From: Endocalyx cinctus
Lineage: Eukaryota; Ascomycota; Sordariomycetes; Amphisphaeriales; Apiosporaceae
Assembly: GCA_001600455.1 (NCBI GenBank)
Contig: BCKC01000007.1
Location: 2,606,019 to 2,670,018, forward strand
DNA length: 64,000 nt
Direction: 5' to 3'
Shown here: positions 1 to 12,817 of the stretch, piece after piece
Layout of the letters: each line of letters begins with the position of its first letter
Numbering within the stretch: the stretch's first letter is position 1
Position numbers and translations under genes: made by a program
Notes under the pieces: generated by a model
Database searches by the model: none
Told to the model about the DNA's origin: nothing
Seen by the model: the letters and a program-made list of their open reading frames with translations, nothing else

Positions 1-1762
1 TCCCTCACGTGACTATCCAGATGCCCGTGTATAAGGAAGGTTTGAAGGCGGTCATCATGCCCACTGTGCAGTCTCTCAGGCAATGTATATCCACGTACGA
101 AATGCAGGGTGGCACCGCCAACATTTTCGTAAATGACGACGGTATGCAATTGATCTCGGCAGATGAGGCCCAAGCTCGACGAGAGTTCTACGAGGAGAAC
201 AATATCGGCTGGGTGTCCAGACCGAAGCACAATCCCAAGCCCGAGAACGGCGAGAAGCCTTTCTTGCGACGCGGTAAATTCAAGAAGGCGTCAAACATGA
301 ACTACGCCATGATGATCAGCAATCGAGTCGAGGACAAGCTTCTTAGGGTGCACAGATCTCCCAACTGGTCATCGGCGGACGAGGATTCTGTTTACGAACA
401 GTGTCTAGCCGAAGTTCTCGACGAGGACGAAGGCCGAACCTGGGCTGAAGGAAACATTCGTATTGGCGACTACATCTTGATCATCGACTCCGACACTCGT
501 GTGCCGGAAGACTGTCTCTTGGACGGTGTTAGCGAGATGGAACAGGCACCACAAGTTGGCATCTTACAATTCAGCTCTGGTGTCATGCGAGTGAGCACGT
601 CTTTCTTCGAAGGAGGGTAAGTTAACAAAGGTTACATCGGCCGAGGTTATATTTAGGCTAACGAAACGCGCTTTACAGTGTTACATGGTTTACGAACCTC
701 ATCTACTCAGCAATCACGTACGTGACTGCTATCGGAGATGCTTGTCCCTTCGTCGGCCACAACGCCATCTTGCGCTGGTCGGCCATTCAGGACGCAGCTG
801 CCTACACGGACGAGGACGGATACGAGAAGTATTGGTCCGAGTCTCATGTCTCTGAAGATTTCGATATGTCTCTCCGCCTGCAATGTGCCGGGTACGACAT
901 GCGGTTCGCCTCGTACACGGGCGAAGGGTTCAAGGAGGGCGTGTCGCTTACGGTCTACGACGAACTGGCTCGCTGGGAAAAGTACGCGTACGGATGCAAC
1001 GAGCTGCTGTTCCACCCGTTAATCTACTGGCCCGTCCGGGGACCCATCACCCCACTATTCCGGAAGTTCCTTTCCTCTAGGATCCACTTGCCAAAGAAGC
1101 TCACCATCTGCAGCTACATCGGCACCTACTACGCCATCGGCGCCTCCTGGATCCTGACCGTGATGAACTTCTTCCTTACCGGCTGGTACTACGGTATCTA
1201 CGACAAATACTACCTCGACTCCTTCGCTCTCTTCCTCGCCATCATCGTCGTCTTCACCGGGTTTGGAAACGTCTCCCTCGCCATTCTACGGTACCGCCTG
1301 GGTCAGAAATCGCTCGTTGGAGCATGTAAGTTTCTTCTAACTTTTTTTTCTTCCCCTTCTGATACGACAAGAAAAAGAAAAGCTAACAAAAGTACGCGCA
1401 CAGTCCTCGACAACATCACTTGGATCCCGCTCATGGTCATCTTCCTGGGCGGTCTCTCGCTGCACCTGTCGCAGGCTATTCTATGCCACCTATTCGGCAT
1501 CGACATGACCTGGGGTGCGACGGCCAAGGAGATAGAGGAGGTGAATTTCTTGGAAGAGGTACCGCGGCTACTACGCCGGTTCAAGGGTACCTTCGTCTTC
1601 GTCTTCGGCGTCGTCGCCCTCATCCTCTCGGCCTTCTACGCCTTCCCCGTTCAGTGGAGGATCACTTACTTCGCCTCCATCTTCCCCCTCGCTTGGCTCG
1701 CCGCGTGCCACTTCCTCCTGCCCGTGGTCTTGAACCCGGCTTTGATGGTGTTCCAGTGGTAA
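1..1762 (+). CDS. Membrane glycosyltransferase, family GT2 (5' end outside window)
   Basis: C-terminal 539 residues of a processive-type family 2 glycosyltransferase that would use a UDP-sugar at a membrane. Exons are about 1-616, 679-1325 and 1404-1762; introns 617-678 and 1326-1403 have GTAAGT donors and CAG acceptors and keep the frame. The reading frame is already open at base 3 (PHVTIQMPVYKEGL), so the start lies upstream. Visible motifs are VNDDG, the metal-binding DSD in IIDSDTRVPED, the acceptor-site SEDFD, and RW in ELARWEKYAYG, equivalent to QxxRW of chitin and cellulose synthases. At least four hydrophobic segments follow the catalytic part, including ASWILTVMNFFLTG and FALFLAIIVVFTGFG. 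The domain order matches fungal CesA/chitin-synthase-like GT2 proteins, including the type linked to hyphal growth on surfaces in plant pathogens, but I cannot assign the polymer made. Confidence 0.85.
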
Positions 1763-4700
1763 AAAAAAAAAAAAAAAGGAATTCCTTTTTTCCTCCTTTC
1801 ATATAGCGGTCGCATCTTTTGATTTGACAAGTGAGTGTGTCGAAAAGAAAAAAAAAGTTAATGTGGTTGATAATTTGGGGGTGTAAATTTTCTTGATTTT
1901 TCATTTTATTTTATCTAGCATAGAACGGCAATATAAAGTTCGGATCAAAGGAAGGCAAAGGTAAAAGGGGACTTGATTTTTTCTTTCTTTTTTTTACTAT
2001 GATAATCTCACTTTTTTTTTTACCAATATATAAAACATTGTACGGAAAGGAAATGAAAGGGGGAGGGGTGTCACGGATAGCAATGGAGCTCACGCGTGTT
2101 CATAGTATAGGGAGGTACATATGACATCAATATCCTTATTCTCTAACGTCTTCAATATGCCCATGTATCACGAACTTGGCGAAGAGGTCATTCCTTTTTT
2201 TTCGGGTCTTACTTTTACATTAAGAGATAGATTATGATGATTATGAATATGAATATGATAATTGGCTAGGTTCTGGTCTTACACACAGATAGAAAACAAT
2301 GCTTGTTTCCATTCATTTTCCTCATTCGGCCACATGCATCGTCTAGGGTTAGAACTGGGGAAGAGAACATGAATTATAGATTTCCGACGTTGATTCAACG
2401 ACGATTTCAAATATCGGAATTATGACGGTACTTCTTTTCCGAAGCATGAGAAGGTATCGTTCCATTTTATGTCTCTTGCTTTCCGAGCTCCACGTACTCC
2501 GCGTCGTGAACTAATCACTCTGAGCCTTGTTTTTTTTTTTTTTTTTTTTTTTTTCAGCTTCGCCCGGTTCAGCAGCAGGAACAGCGGGATATGATAAATC
2601 AGACGAAGACTTATGAAGAATATGACCTAAACAACATCGACTACGTGGTTTCGTCCCATCGCTACTTTTTTCGTCCCCCACCCCCCCTGGTCTTCCATTC
2701 GGATACCTTAACCGCAGAAACAATAATATAAGATATTAGATCGGGTCTAGTGCCAAGTAGAACGAATGATGCGAGTGAGATTTCGTATCACTCGTCTTCA
2801 CTTTCGTGAGATTTATTGGTGGAGTCGTAAAAAAAAAAAAAATAAGGTAGCAGGGGGGAAATGGTAAGCGGACCTCCGCTGTTCGGCCCCGAAGAATAGA
2901 TCTATCTAGCTACGTCACGTAAGATGTTTGTATCTCAAGAAACGGGTAGGTTAGGTTACTTAAGACACGGGGATGGGCAGCGGTTTGGTTTTTTTTTTTT
3001 TTTTTTTTCCTTGTGTGTAAGCTACGTACATATCCACATGTTCCTTACTCATCCAATCTTTGAACCAAATAAATAGGGATCAGGCTTGGGGTCGACAGGC
3101 GGGAAATATTTGCAGGAGATAGAGAGGAAGAGGAGGGGAAAAAAAAGAAAAATTGATTTTCTTTTCGGACAGAAACATCTAGTTGCGTGGAGGTCTACTG
3201 AACCATTCTCTCTTACCGGTCCCATAAAACGGCCCGCGGCGGCGATGAGCCGAAAAAAACTCGCTTGTCAGCTTCCGGCCCCCATATATATGGGTCGAAG
3301 ACGAGGCTGCGTGCGGATGGGATGCAAGGTTTTCCAGATGCGGAAATCCAATTATTCATCCAAGGCTCCTCCAGTGGGTGTGACGAGAAACGGGTAAATC
3401 ATCATCTAATTTATTGCGAACTCGGCTCCGAGATCAAAGCACGTGGGTTTGCCATGAGATACTCGAACCTATTTCTCGGGGGGAAGGACGCATAAAGGGG
3501 ATGTGTATGTATGTGCACATGCAGGTCTCAGACCAGTTTTCTTATTTTTCTTTGGGGGCGATTATTGGAGTAAAAAAACACCTCTTTGGGATGTATGTAA
3601 TGTAGAAAGGGCGTACATAACAACATGATACATTATTCTCCTTTTCGATTTCTTGTTAGGAAGGGATACCCGCGGCTAGCAGATTTTACATGTACGTATA
3701 CAGGGCGGCCATGGGACCCCTAGGTAACATCGTTACTACTACCGTCTTCTTTATCTCTCACCGCCATGTTGACGTTCCATGGGAATCGCATCACATCTCT
3801 GATTTTTGTCTTCTCTTTTTGCGGAGACAAGGGAATGTGGAGCAAGTAGTCTGCCTCGGATGTAAGGCAGATTTCTGTCCCTTTTCTGCCCTTTGGATGA
3901 CGAGGTTACGGGGTAGTTACGTAACGTATTACGGGAGAAAAAGGGGGGGGGAGAGAGAGAGCCTAACTTGGAGATTTCGGCATTTTCACGTTGAAGATGA
4001 TTGGACTCTGCCGCTCTACTGCTTGCTGTCATCGTGATACTGGAGAGAAGAGTAGGAGCGAGGAATGTGACAAGACTTACAATCCTGTTTCGATGATCTG
4101 CGAGGAACAAACGGACACGTATATAGAATGATACATCAGAAATCACAACAAGAGGGTGGTTTCGACAATTACGGCGTGATACTCCGATTCAGAATCTACG
4201 GTCGTTGGGTCGGCTGGCAGGTAGAGAGATAGATGCTTGAAGAAGTAGCTCCAGCTATTTCCGATATGTTATATTATATCTTGCTCTTCCCCGGATATAG
4301 GTGCCCAAAGGGTGTAATCCGGCACTGTATCCCACTCCCAGATACCATTCGATCTATCTACAGGGTTCAACACCGGGTCCTCCCGCGTGGGCACATGGGG
4401 GCCAGGAAGGTAGCTAACCGTTGGGCCGGGTCTTAACTTGGGCATATAATTATGACATCAACTAAAGAATTTAAGCCCCCACCGTGAGCTGTAATAGCTC
4501 CGGTACGACTATAGAACGGACGAGTGATCTGTCACGTTGTATTCGATAACTCACAGGTAACGGCCGGATGTGGTGCCGGGAGGAGAACCCTAAGAGAAAA
4601 AAAAAAGGCGCCGTAATTCGTATTTATTTATTTTTTCTGAACCATAGATAAAATTTAGTATGGATCAATGGGTGGGTTTTGTACTTTGTTATTGGTACTT

Positions 4701-5611
4701 CGAGAGATATTGATACGCTAATTCATAGATATGTCCGCTCGAAGTTTCAGTGCATGTCGGGTGTAAGAGCAGGATAAGTACCCCTACGGCGGAGGAAAAT
4801 ACTAATCAAGTATTTCCCTCTGGGGCCAAATGGATGAAGACGCATAGGAAGGTCGTGACCCACGAAGTGGAATATCGGTATCTCTTTCATTGTAGAACCA
4901 TAAACTTAGCACGTAACATTAGGATAGGTGTGGTGGATAGCAAAAAAAAAAGTCTCCAAGAGTACAATTCTAGCTAATGCTTACTATCGTTGAGATATAA
5001 ATGAAAGGTACGGATATTGATGGGATTGATTGTCCTCCGATTCAAGGATCCGAGTTAATCCGAAAAGCACAGTCTAATAGCGTCAATGAATTTGTTAACC
5101 AGACCAGCGATTGGGGACGAGCAGCTTAAATGTTTCTTCTTACTTTGACTCTGACCACATTTATAAGTTGATAACTTAACATGTTCGAGAAGTTCTTCGT
5201 GTTAAGATTAACATCAACATTCTCGGTAACGGAACTCGGCGACCCATTCTCGTCATAGTAAATATATAGCTCTTTAATAATTTGAGTTGTCCTATATTGT
5301 ATTGTCCTTGCATATTATAAGAGGAAAGGATATTCCCCTCCCCAATCATCCTTTCATATTTCTTAGGCAAATCTCGGCCGCCCCCAAAAATGTTTCTAAT
5401 CTGTTCCGTACGTGCTGCTTACGTGCATGCCCGCCCACAAAAGTAAAACTTGGACCGGAAAGAGATCTTATCCCCTGAATTCTTCTCCCTACTCAGATCT
5501 CCGAACTTCGCCGTTGTTCATGTTGAATTCGTAAATAACTGCAAACGAATGTAACCTGCAGTTGACACCATTTTGCCAATAGTTAGGAAGCTATGTTGCT
5601 GTCTCCGAAAA
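1763..5611. other. Gene-free stretch between convergent GT2 and F-box genes
   Basis: No supported gene. It holds the 3' flanks of two convergent genes. Features are A/T homopolymers: a 15-base A run directly after the GT2 stop codon, T25 at 2530-2554, and T runs near 2990-3008. The longest open frame is about 130 codons (minus strand near 3751-4146); its composition is unlike the local genes and it has no recognisable domain. Confidence 0.6.
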
Positions 5612-7748
5612 CTAATGCCGGCAGCGAGCGAATGTGAGTTTTTTTGACAGATCATGATGCATAGCTTTCTCAACCGTGGCCCAAGATATCGATGATGTTG
5701 ACATTGAAGGTTGAGAGAAGCCTGTAGCTGTTTTATGTGGCATTTTTGACGGAGCCGTCTGAGAAACACGGCTATGAAGAGTTTCTCCATTATCTTCGTT
5801 ACCGACTGATATATTCCTGATGTTTTGTAGTATTCCGCTCGCCTTTAGCCTATCGTCAGTGCCATGTCGCTGATCTACGTGGTGAGAACCGTCACATTTA
5901 TCGTTTTCAGCGAAGACCCGTTCCATCCCTGCTAGCTTGATAGCTGGGTCAAAGCCGATGTAAATCAGGACTTTTAAGCCCTTTGAGTCCCCCGTTGTAT
6001 TTTCATTGGTCGCATAAATGATTGAAGTAGCATCACTAGCAGCAGTCACAAAACCTCGATGCCCAGTCGGATTAAGTATGTTGTAAATTTTGTCTAATTG
6101 GGGGTCAAAATTAGACGGTTCCTTATCTGGCGGCCACATGTATATCTCATTTGGGCTGTAAAGTTCTTCGACCTCTTCTTGGCCATCTGACTGGCTATTT
6201 AGTATTGGTAACCGAACTGATGGTGAGGAGGTATTCTTCAATATTCGGTAGCCCGAGCGTAGACGTATAGACATTGAGTTGGAGCTCTCCGTTGAGTTAT
6301 CGAAAAGGTCGTAAAATGTGTGAATTGAGCGTTGATAACATGTTAAAAATGCTTTACTCCTAGTAGAGACAGGTATGGTTGTCCCTTCATCTCCGGGATG
6401 CGTATGATGTGGCGATCTTCCATGTGGACCTAGACTACTAGGATATCTCATATATCTGAGATGATTAGTTGAGAAATCTCGATCTCGCATTATGTCGCTG
6501 GGGACTTGTAAGATGTCGGATGTTTCCTCGACTTTATCCCGGAAGATGACCTTTGTGGTATAGTATGTACGTCGTTTTAGACTCTTTCCTCGAGGCCATT
6601 CCCGTCGACATTCGACGATATAGATTTCTCCTGAAGCTTCATCTTTTTCCAGCATCAAGAAGCCCCATCTCTCGTCGAGTGGTCCTTCAGCATGTTGTCT
6701 CCGCCAGCTATCTCGCGTGTCCATGAATTTTGGCTTCTTAGGATCCGGTTCGTCTAGGCGGAAACGAAAACAATAATAGAAGGAAGTCCAGTCGGGATCC
6801 TCAATCTCTAAAGCAGTCTGGTTTGAGAGGCCATAAAAGTGACCATCAAATATCTCGAAGCATACATTGATGCCAATATCGTATCCGACAAGACCTGATA
6901 AATGCAATTTCTGAGGAAACCAAGTACGGTTGGTTATATTGAAACCTTTGATAGCCCATTTTCGATGCCCGTCGGCACCGTTTTCTGAATGAGTTCCGTA
7001 GTAAAGGTAATCTTGATTGTTACGTACGAAAATTCTACTGGTGGATTCCAAAGGGGCCTTTTCTATGATTCTATTTTCTCTGCCGTTAAATATTAGGAGC
7101 CAGTTTTCTGTTCGAGGGAGGGCAAAAGAAAAGAGACAAGATGTAATATCGTATGCGTGGTATAAAACACGAAATTTGTATTTACGGCTTTTGGCTGCTC
7201 GAGGTTCGGCGATGCTAATAAGTGCTGGTATGTTTATTACAAGTTCGGTGTCAAGAGAAGCGCGTAGATCAAGTATACGGAGCCAGCGCCTGGGGCGATC
7301 CTCAACTATATAGCAAAGTTTGCCATTGAGGTACTCGTACGAGTCGGCGACGCCAACGACCCCAATGACATACGGAGATGCTTGCTTGAGCGCTTGGCGA
7401 CATTTTACCAGCCGACGAAGTGCCCGAGCGTATTGACCGGTTTTCTCCGCTTCTTTTCCTTCGACCGTATGACTCGCTTTAATCTATAGAGGATGGTCAG
7501 CCTCGATATGGAGTAAGTCGAAGCGTGTTACGTGGCAAAAGTATGTAGCAATGTTTAGCACGTATAGCCATAAGTGATTGACTTACCATAATTATCCTTT
7601 TAGGAAAGCTTTCTTCTCGTACCAGAAACTGGAAGTACGAACAAGATTGTGATAAGCTAAAAATATCATCTAGCTCCAGGTCGTCTACTACGTATGCCAA
7701 TATTTCATAAGGCAAACGTTGTAATCCAGAAGTCGTATGCAACTCCAT
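5612..7748 (-). CDS. F-box domain protein, 677 aa
   Basis: Two exons, 7587-7748 and 5612-7483, joined across intron 7484-7586 (GTAAGT donor, TATAG acceptor, phase 0). The first exon encodes the F-box: residues about 8-48 contain LQRLPYEILAYVVDDL followed by the LSQSCSYFQFLV pattern that binds Skp1. F-box proteins are substrate adaptors of SCF ubiquitin ligases. The long second exon (about 620 residues) has a WLRILDLR segment and regularly spaced aromatic strands but no repeat I can name; the last 120 residues look low in structure. Fungal genomes carry many lineage-specific F-box genes of this shape, so the substrate cannot be guessed. The start is the ATG at 7748, eight codons before the F-box. 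Extending the second exon upstream in frame runs continuously to the acceptor, which supports the splice. Confidence 0.8.
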
Positions 7749-10700
7749 TCGTCTGCTTTCGAAGGAGTTAAGGCGTCCAAGGAAACTAGGCTTCAGGCAC
7801 TGGAAGAGAACAGGACACGACTATGCGAAAGATGTAGAAGATGGAGGGTAGAGGAAGGAGGGGGAAGGAGGGGAAAGGAGAGAAAAGGAGAAGGAGGGAA
7901 GAGATTTGGTCTTAGGATTTGTCCGAGTTGACTCTTGAATGAAAGTTAGGTGAGAATGACTAATATCCACAATGCACGAGAAGAGATAAACGCTGCGGGA
8001 TGGCGAAATATAAACGGCTTGCTCTTCAGTTCCACGATGAATGTGAAGCACCCCCGCAGAGCCTCATAATGTTATGAACTCCTCTTCCCCCTCTCCTCCC
8101 CCCTGCGCAGAAATTAATCATCATAGACATATACACGTTTCAAGGTAATAGATCATCAGGCTGTGGATATCCGTGTTCATGTTCTCTTAAGAATCTCCGT
8201 GATTCATGTTTTAATGGGGAGTAATCGAAATGATCATGGTATAGATTTTGATGGATTAATTTGAGTACATAGATGAGGCTTAAAGTTCCTTCCTTATAGA
8301 GACGAAGGACTATAATGTAGAAGATTCACAAAAAAAAAAAAAAAAAAAGGGAAATACGGAAATGAAATTTGCAGAGCTGGCAGGCTGGGCAAAGCAGGGC
8401 AAGGGTTTCTGTACTGTAATTCTTAGGTTAGTAGAATCTATACTACACCCATAGTAGATAGGGGATCATTACTTCGCACAGTACGGAGTACGGAAAAGCA
8501 TATTCTAATGCGATGTGGACTTTACCATTATTACTTAGTTAAGCCGTTATAATGCCTGAATGCCACCACATGCATATGCATTTGCATATTATTTACGTTA
8601 CAATGCTCATATCCATTTTCCAGAGGTGAGTGTCATAGTATCCATACTCAGTATACCTAAGTACTTAAAAGGTAGGTACTTACTAGGTAGTAAGTACCCG
8701 TTAGGACACAGGTTAATACTGTAAGTACTTTAGGTACTACCAGTAAGGATTAAAGTACCTAGTACACCACTACCTACCCTAGGTAGGTAAGTACCTAGCA
8801 TGCCTAAACATGCCTAGCTTAGGTCCCTAAATAGGTAAGTACTTATAACTTAGTAAGTACTTTTAATTTTACTTTGCATGCTGGCAGGTTTGCAGAGCCT
8901 CAATTAATACCTTCGGTAATGTAGTACCCTCCCGATCTACCTACCCCTCATTGAATTTGGACTTTATAAGCAGCCCTTTCGATAATTTAGGTACTTGACT
9001 TATTAGTTGGTAATTTTAAGCCGCAAGTGAACCAACCTTTTCTACCTTTCCTTACTTCCAAACTTGTTGATGATTGCATTTGAAGGTCGGTCATGTGCTC
9101 GAAGAAGAGCCGCACCAACCTCGTGATTTTTTATTGCCCACTTGGATCCATGGATCGCTTTAAAAACTTTCTTGAGCCTCAATTACTAATGAAATGCAGA
9201 AGCTATCGTTCCAGAATAGCATTAGCTACCCAAAGTATCCATTGGATTTCTAATTTCAATTTATTTCCCGCCCCTTCCAATCCTAGGATGGGGCGTTGAC
9301 TAGGTATTCAGCTTGGATAGTGTAGGAAGCTCTACCTGCAACAAGCCATGCCTAGACCATATTCTATCTCGCCTCGTTTGACTGGCTGCTCGCGTTCAAT
9401 ACGGGAGGACTATATTTTATTTATATTCCATTTATTGGTTTTGTGCAGAATGACATATAACATACCTCTGGGACAGCACCATCCACGGATAATGCCCCTC
9501 CTATTACGTGAGAGACGAATGTGACGCATTGCCAGTGGTACGGATTACCGAATAGGCTTCCAACAACTCTTGATACTGATTCGATGGGTTCTCGAGAAAG
9601 AGAAAACATCCGGATCAGCTCGAGGAGTGTGCTTTGGGCACAGTCGTGTCGGGCGAAAACTTCAACGCGAATGTCTTTTCAGGAGTCGTGTAAAGTGTAA
9701 AGTAGCACACTTGCGCTCCTATTAATTTCTAGTCGAATCTTTATACGTCGGTCTTCGGCCCCCAGCCCCCATGTCGTAGAGGCCTTACTCAAGACCTTTT
9801 ATATATTGCTCACGATATGACCGATCGCTGCCCTCTCGGCCTAACGGCCAAATATTTTCATGTAAGGCGCGCATTGTGATATAAGACAAGTGGCAGGAAA
9901 GGAGTGGTTTGCGATAGGATGACGAACAGATTGGGCCTCTATCGCGTTATACAAAGAGTGTCATAAACGGCTAGCTAGTCACACGGTTCTGATAGACGCC
10001 AGGCTGTAATAGCTACGACTCACTGGTGGCTTGCCGAGCCCAAGGTGGCAAAGGTATTGGTCCCAATCCATCTCAATCGATCAGCTAAATAGGCAGTAGA
10101 CGAATGAAATAGGTATTTCTTTGTACATCGCAGCTATAGCGTCTATAATAGCCCAATAGGACATCGATCATGCTACTTGAATTCGATTAATCTTACCTAA
10201 TGAGTTATTGTTTTTGGGTCAATATTTGAGAGGTCGTGGGATTTTACGACCGGCTGAGTTTTTTTTTTTTTTTTTCAAGATAATCAAAACCAATTGGATC
10301 ATTTTTATTTATTGTTGTTTTTAAGATGGACTCAGATAATTCGCTTAAGAGGCTATCATCATGTGTTCCTCACCGCTACTTAGAATATGGAGGCTAAATA
10401 CTAGGGAAGTGTTTCAATTTAGAGCCTCCATTCTCATTTAGAAATAGCGGATTGCTCGCAAATAAATCACCGGAAATCACAGAAATTTCACATAGTTAAA
10501 CATCGTCAGACGAAAGACTTTTTGCTGACACTGTGATCTGACTTTGCAGATCATCATAGACGATACCGGACACCCTTTAACAGTAAATGGTGACTCTCGC
10601 CCGCGACATGTGTAACTGTTCCATCCATCTTTTTAGACAAATGTCGCGAAGGGTCGGGATACGTGGCAGTCTCGGGCGCTGAGTATGTCATATCATAGCT

Positions 10701-12817
10701 CATGACTTGGTTGGAGAGGATGATCGGATAACTCCACGATAGGTAACGCGTAAGACATTTCGCTTGAAGTCACTTCTCTAATTCCGAATAAATGCCTGCT
10801 CCAGGGTTGGATACCTCATTTTTCGGGAAGGTATCGCGACAAATCGGCGGAAGTTTTCACCCGCGATGATCAACAAGCTCGGCTTAGGCGGACTGGATAG
10901 GCTGAGCGGGAACCTCCCACGTCTTTCCGCGTTCCATCACCTAGTTCAGTTCTTTGTCTTGTTTCTAAAGCCTCAAAATGCACTTTTCGTTTCTATTCGG
11001 ACCGGAAAGGCCGCTTCCGCCCGCGTCATCATAACAATACCCTCGGTGCAAGCCATACTACTTCCGCATATGTACAGAGTAAGGACCATGCAGATACCGC
11101 GTAGGTTAATTCGCTCAAAGATAACATATTTGTTCGTACATCCGGTGTAAGTGTTGAAGCAACCCGGTATTTATTTTATTATATAAAGATAATGCCGTTT
11201 TATTTTTCTGGTGAGAAAGTTTCCCCCCTTCGTTCCTTTTGAAGTATGTTGTATAGGTGGTAAGCTTCACCTCTGTCCCAGAGTAACCGTAAAATAAGTA
11301 GAAAATGATACCAGCTGTGGACACCTGCTCACTGTAATTAGGGTAGGTTAGTTGAAGGTAGTCGTTTCATTGGAATCATACGACTTCGATATTCATCAAT
11401 ACTTTTGCTCACTTTCTTCATTTTATACTCATCCAAATCACTTGTTAGATTGAAAAAGATGGTTCTAAGAGGAAACCTAACGCCTAAAGTATGTATTTAA
11501 AACAAATCAAGTATCAATTCGTAAAAATTCGAGTAGCTTATTATTTTTCTAGAATGCTGTAGCACCAGCGGCGGCATTCACTATGGCATGTCTTTTATTC
11601 GCGTACGACATCTCTCCTTTTCTATAAATACCGCTACGGAGGAACGGACAAAAATTGACGAGATGAACACAGATATACGCGGTCTTCTATCAAAGAGGCG
11701 AGGAGAAATGCTGTACGCCCTTGCCGGATTCTATTTCTCCCTACTGTAAGAGGTCATCTGCTTACGTATTACAGCAAATTGAACGCGATGAGAGAAGGAG
11801 ACACGGCCCTTCATCTCACTCCTCTAATAACCACTGAGCTTTATATGAAATAACACTTAACGGGTTTCAATTTGATTTTATTCAAATATCGCCTACTACT
11901 CAGTTTCAAACGGTTAGAGGTATCAACTCTACTAGCCTCATTATGAAGGTATTGCCTCAAACTATGAGTTCCGGGTGTAACTAACTAACTATGACTTGTA
12001 GAAGAAAATCGGATATGTCAACTATGATTAATGCTTAATGAAAATAGCAAAAAAGATACTCACCAGACTCAATACTCCTCAATCCTGTAAAATTATATGT
12101 ACTGTACTTTACATACGTATATAATACACTCTGATTACTCAAAATTCATCTTGAACGAGACTGGTATTAATTACCTAGGTGCTCACGATACTTTTCTCAG
12201 CCTATCTTCCTTCTTCATAGTAGCTTGAGGAGAAATTATAGTCGTAATCAAATGATAATAGGAGGGGGGAGAAAAGATATAATTTATCAATTTTGTTTGC
12301 GAAGATTCTTTATGGACTTGGAATCGGAACAGAGACACAACAGGACAAAGACTCGTACTACGATGAAGGTTCAGCGTAAACTTGTAGTGGAGTGCTGACT
12401 TAGCATAGCAGGCGCCCCATCAGGGTTGATTACAAGACCCTGCTGGCCTATCAGACCTGTATATGTGGTACTTTATAGTATAGACCCCTGGAATTTGCAC
12501 ATGTGTCCACTAATAATGATTTATCGTTAGGCTGAAGATAATTATAATTTATTACATTTTATATCATCTACCAACAATTCTGAATCTCAAAGAAAATGTA
12601 AAATGTTCATTACCAACTCCTGAAACGATAAGACTTGATTCATTCGACTTTCGCAATGATACTTATAGACAGTTAAGGTCTTACGTCTCTCGTTAAATCT
12701 AGACCTGTTTGTCTTCACCATCGTTTTGTACGAGGAATACCACACAACGGGAAACACCCAACGAAGGAATACGAAAGAGCTTTAATAAGTAATAATATAA
12801 TAATCATAAGAGCAAAG
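7749..12817. other. 5-kb gene-free stretch between divergent F-box and J-domain genes
   Basis: No open frame here looks coding; the longest are under 100 codons with no domain. It serves as the upstream region of both flanking genes. Content: A-rich run at 8331-8348, a 220-base TACCTA/GTACTTA-rich block at 8650-8870 (listed separately), a T run at 10260-10275, and otherwise moderately AT-rich unique sequence. It could contain a decayed mobile element, but I see no terminal repeats or transposase remnant. Confidence 0.55.
8650..8870. repeat. Block rich in GTAC/TACCTA/AGTACTT words
   Basis: Within about 220 bases the words GTACTT, AAGTAC, TACCTA and TAGGTA recur many times in both orientations, for example GGTAGGTAAGTACCTA near 8781-8796 and CCTAAGTACTTAAAAGG near 8656-8672. 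Many are self-complementary, so the block can fold in many ways. Shorter patches of the same words lie near 14180-14290, 27870-27900 and 32845-32870, always outside genes. It is not a regular tandem array. Confidence 0.6.

Noticed and set aside
3751..4146. 131-codon minus-strand frame
   Set aside because: No domain, mixed composition, and no splice extension; probably chance in the 3' flank.
7749..12817. Repeat-induced point mutation or transposon relic in the gene-free stretch
   Set aside because: I considered this because of AT-rich sequence and length, but CpG is still common, no terminal repeats are visible and no transposase or polymerase motif is present. A computed RIP index would decide.
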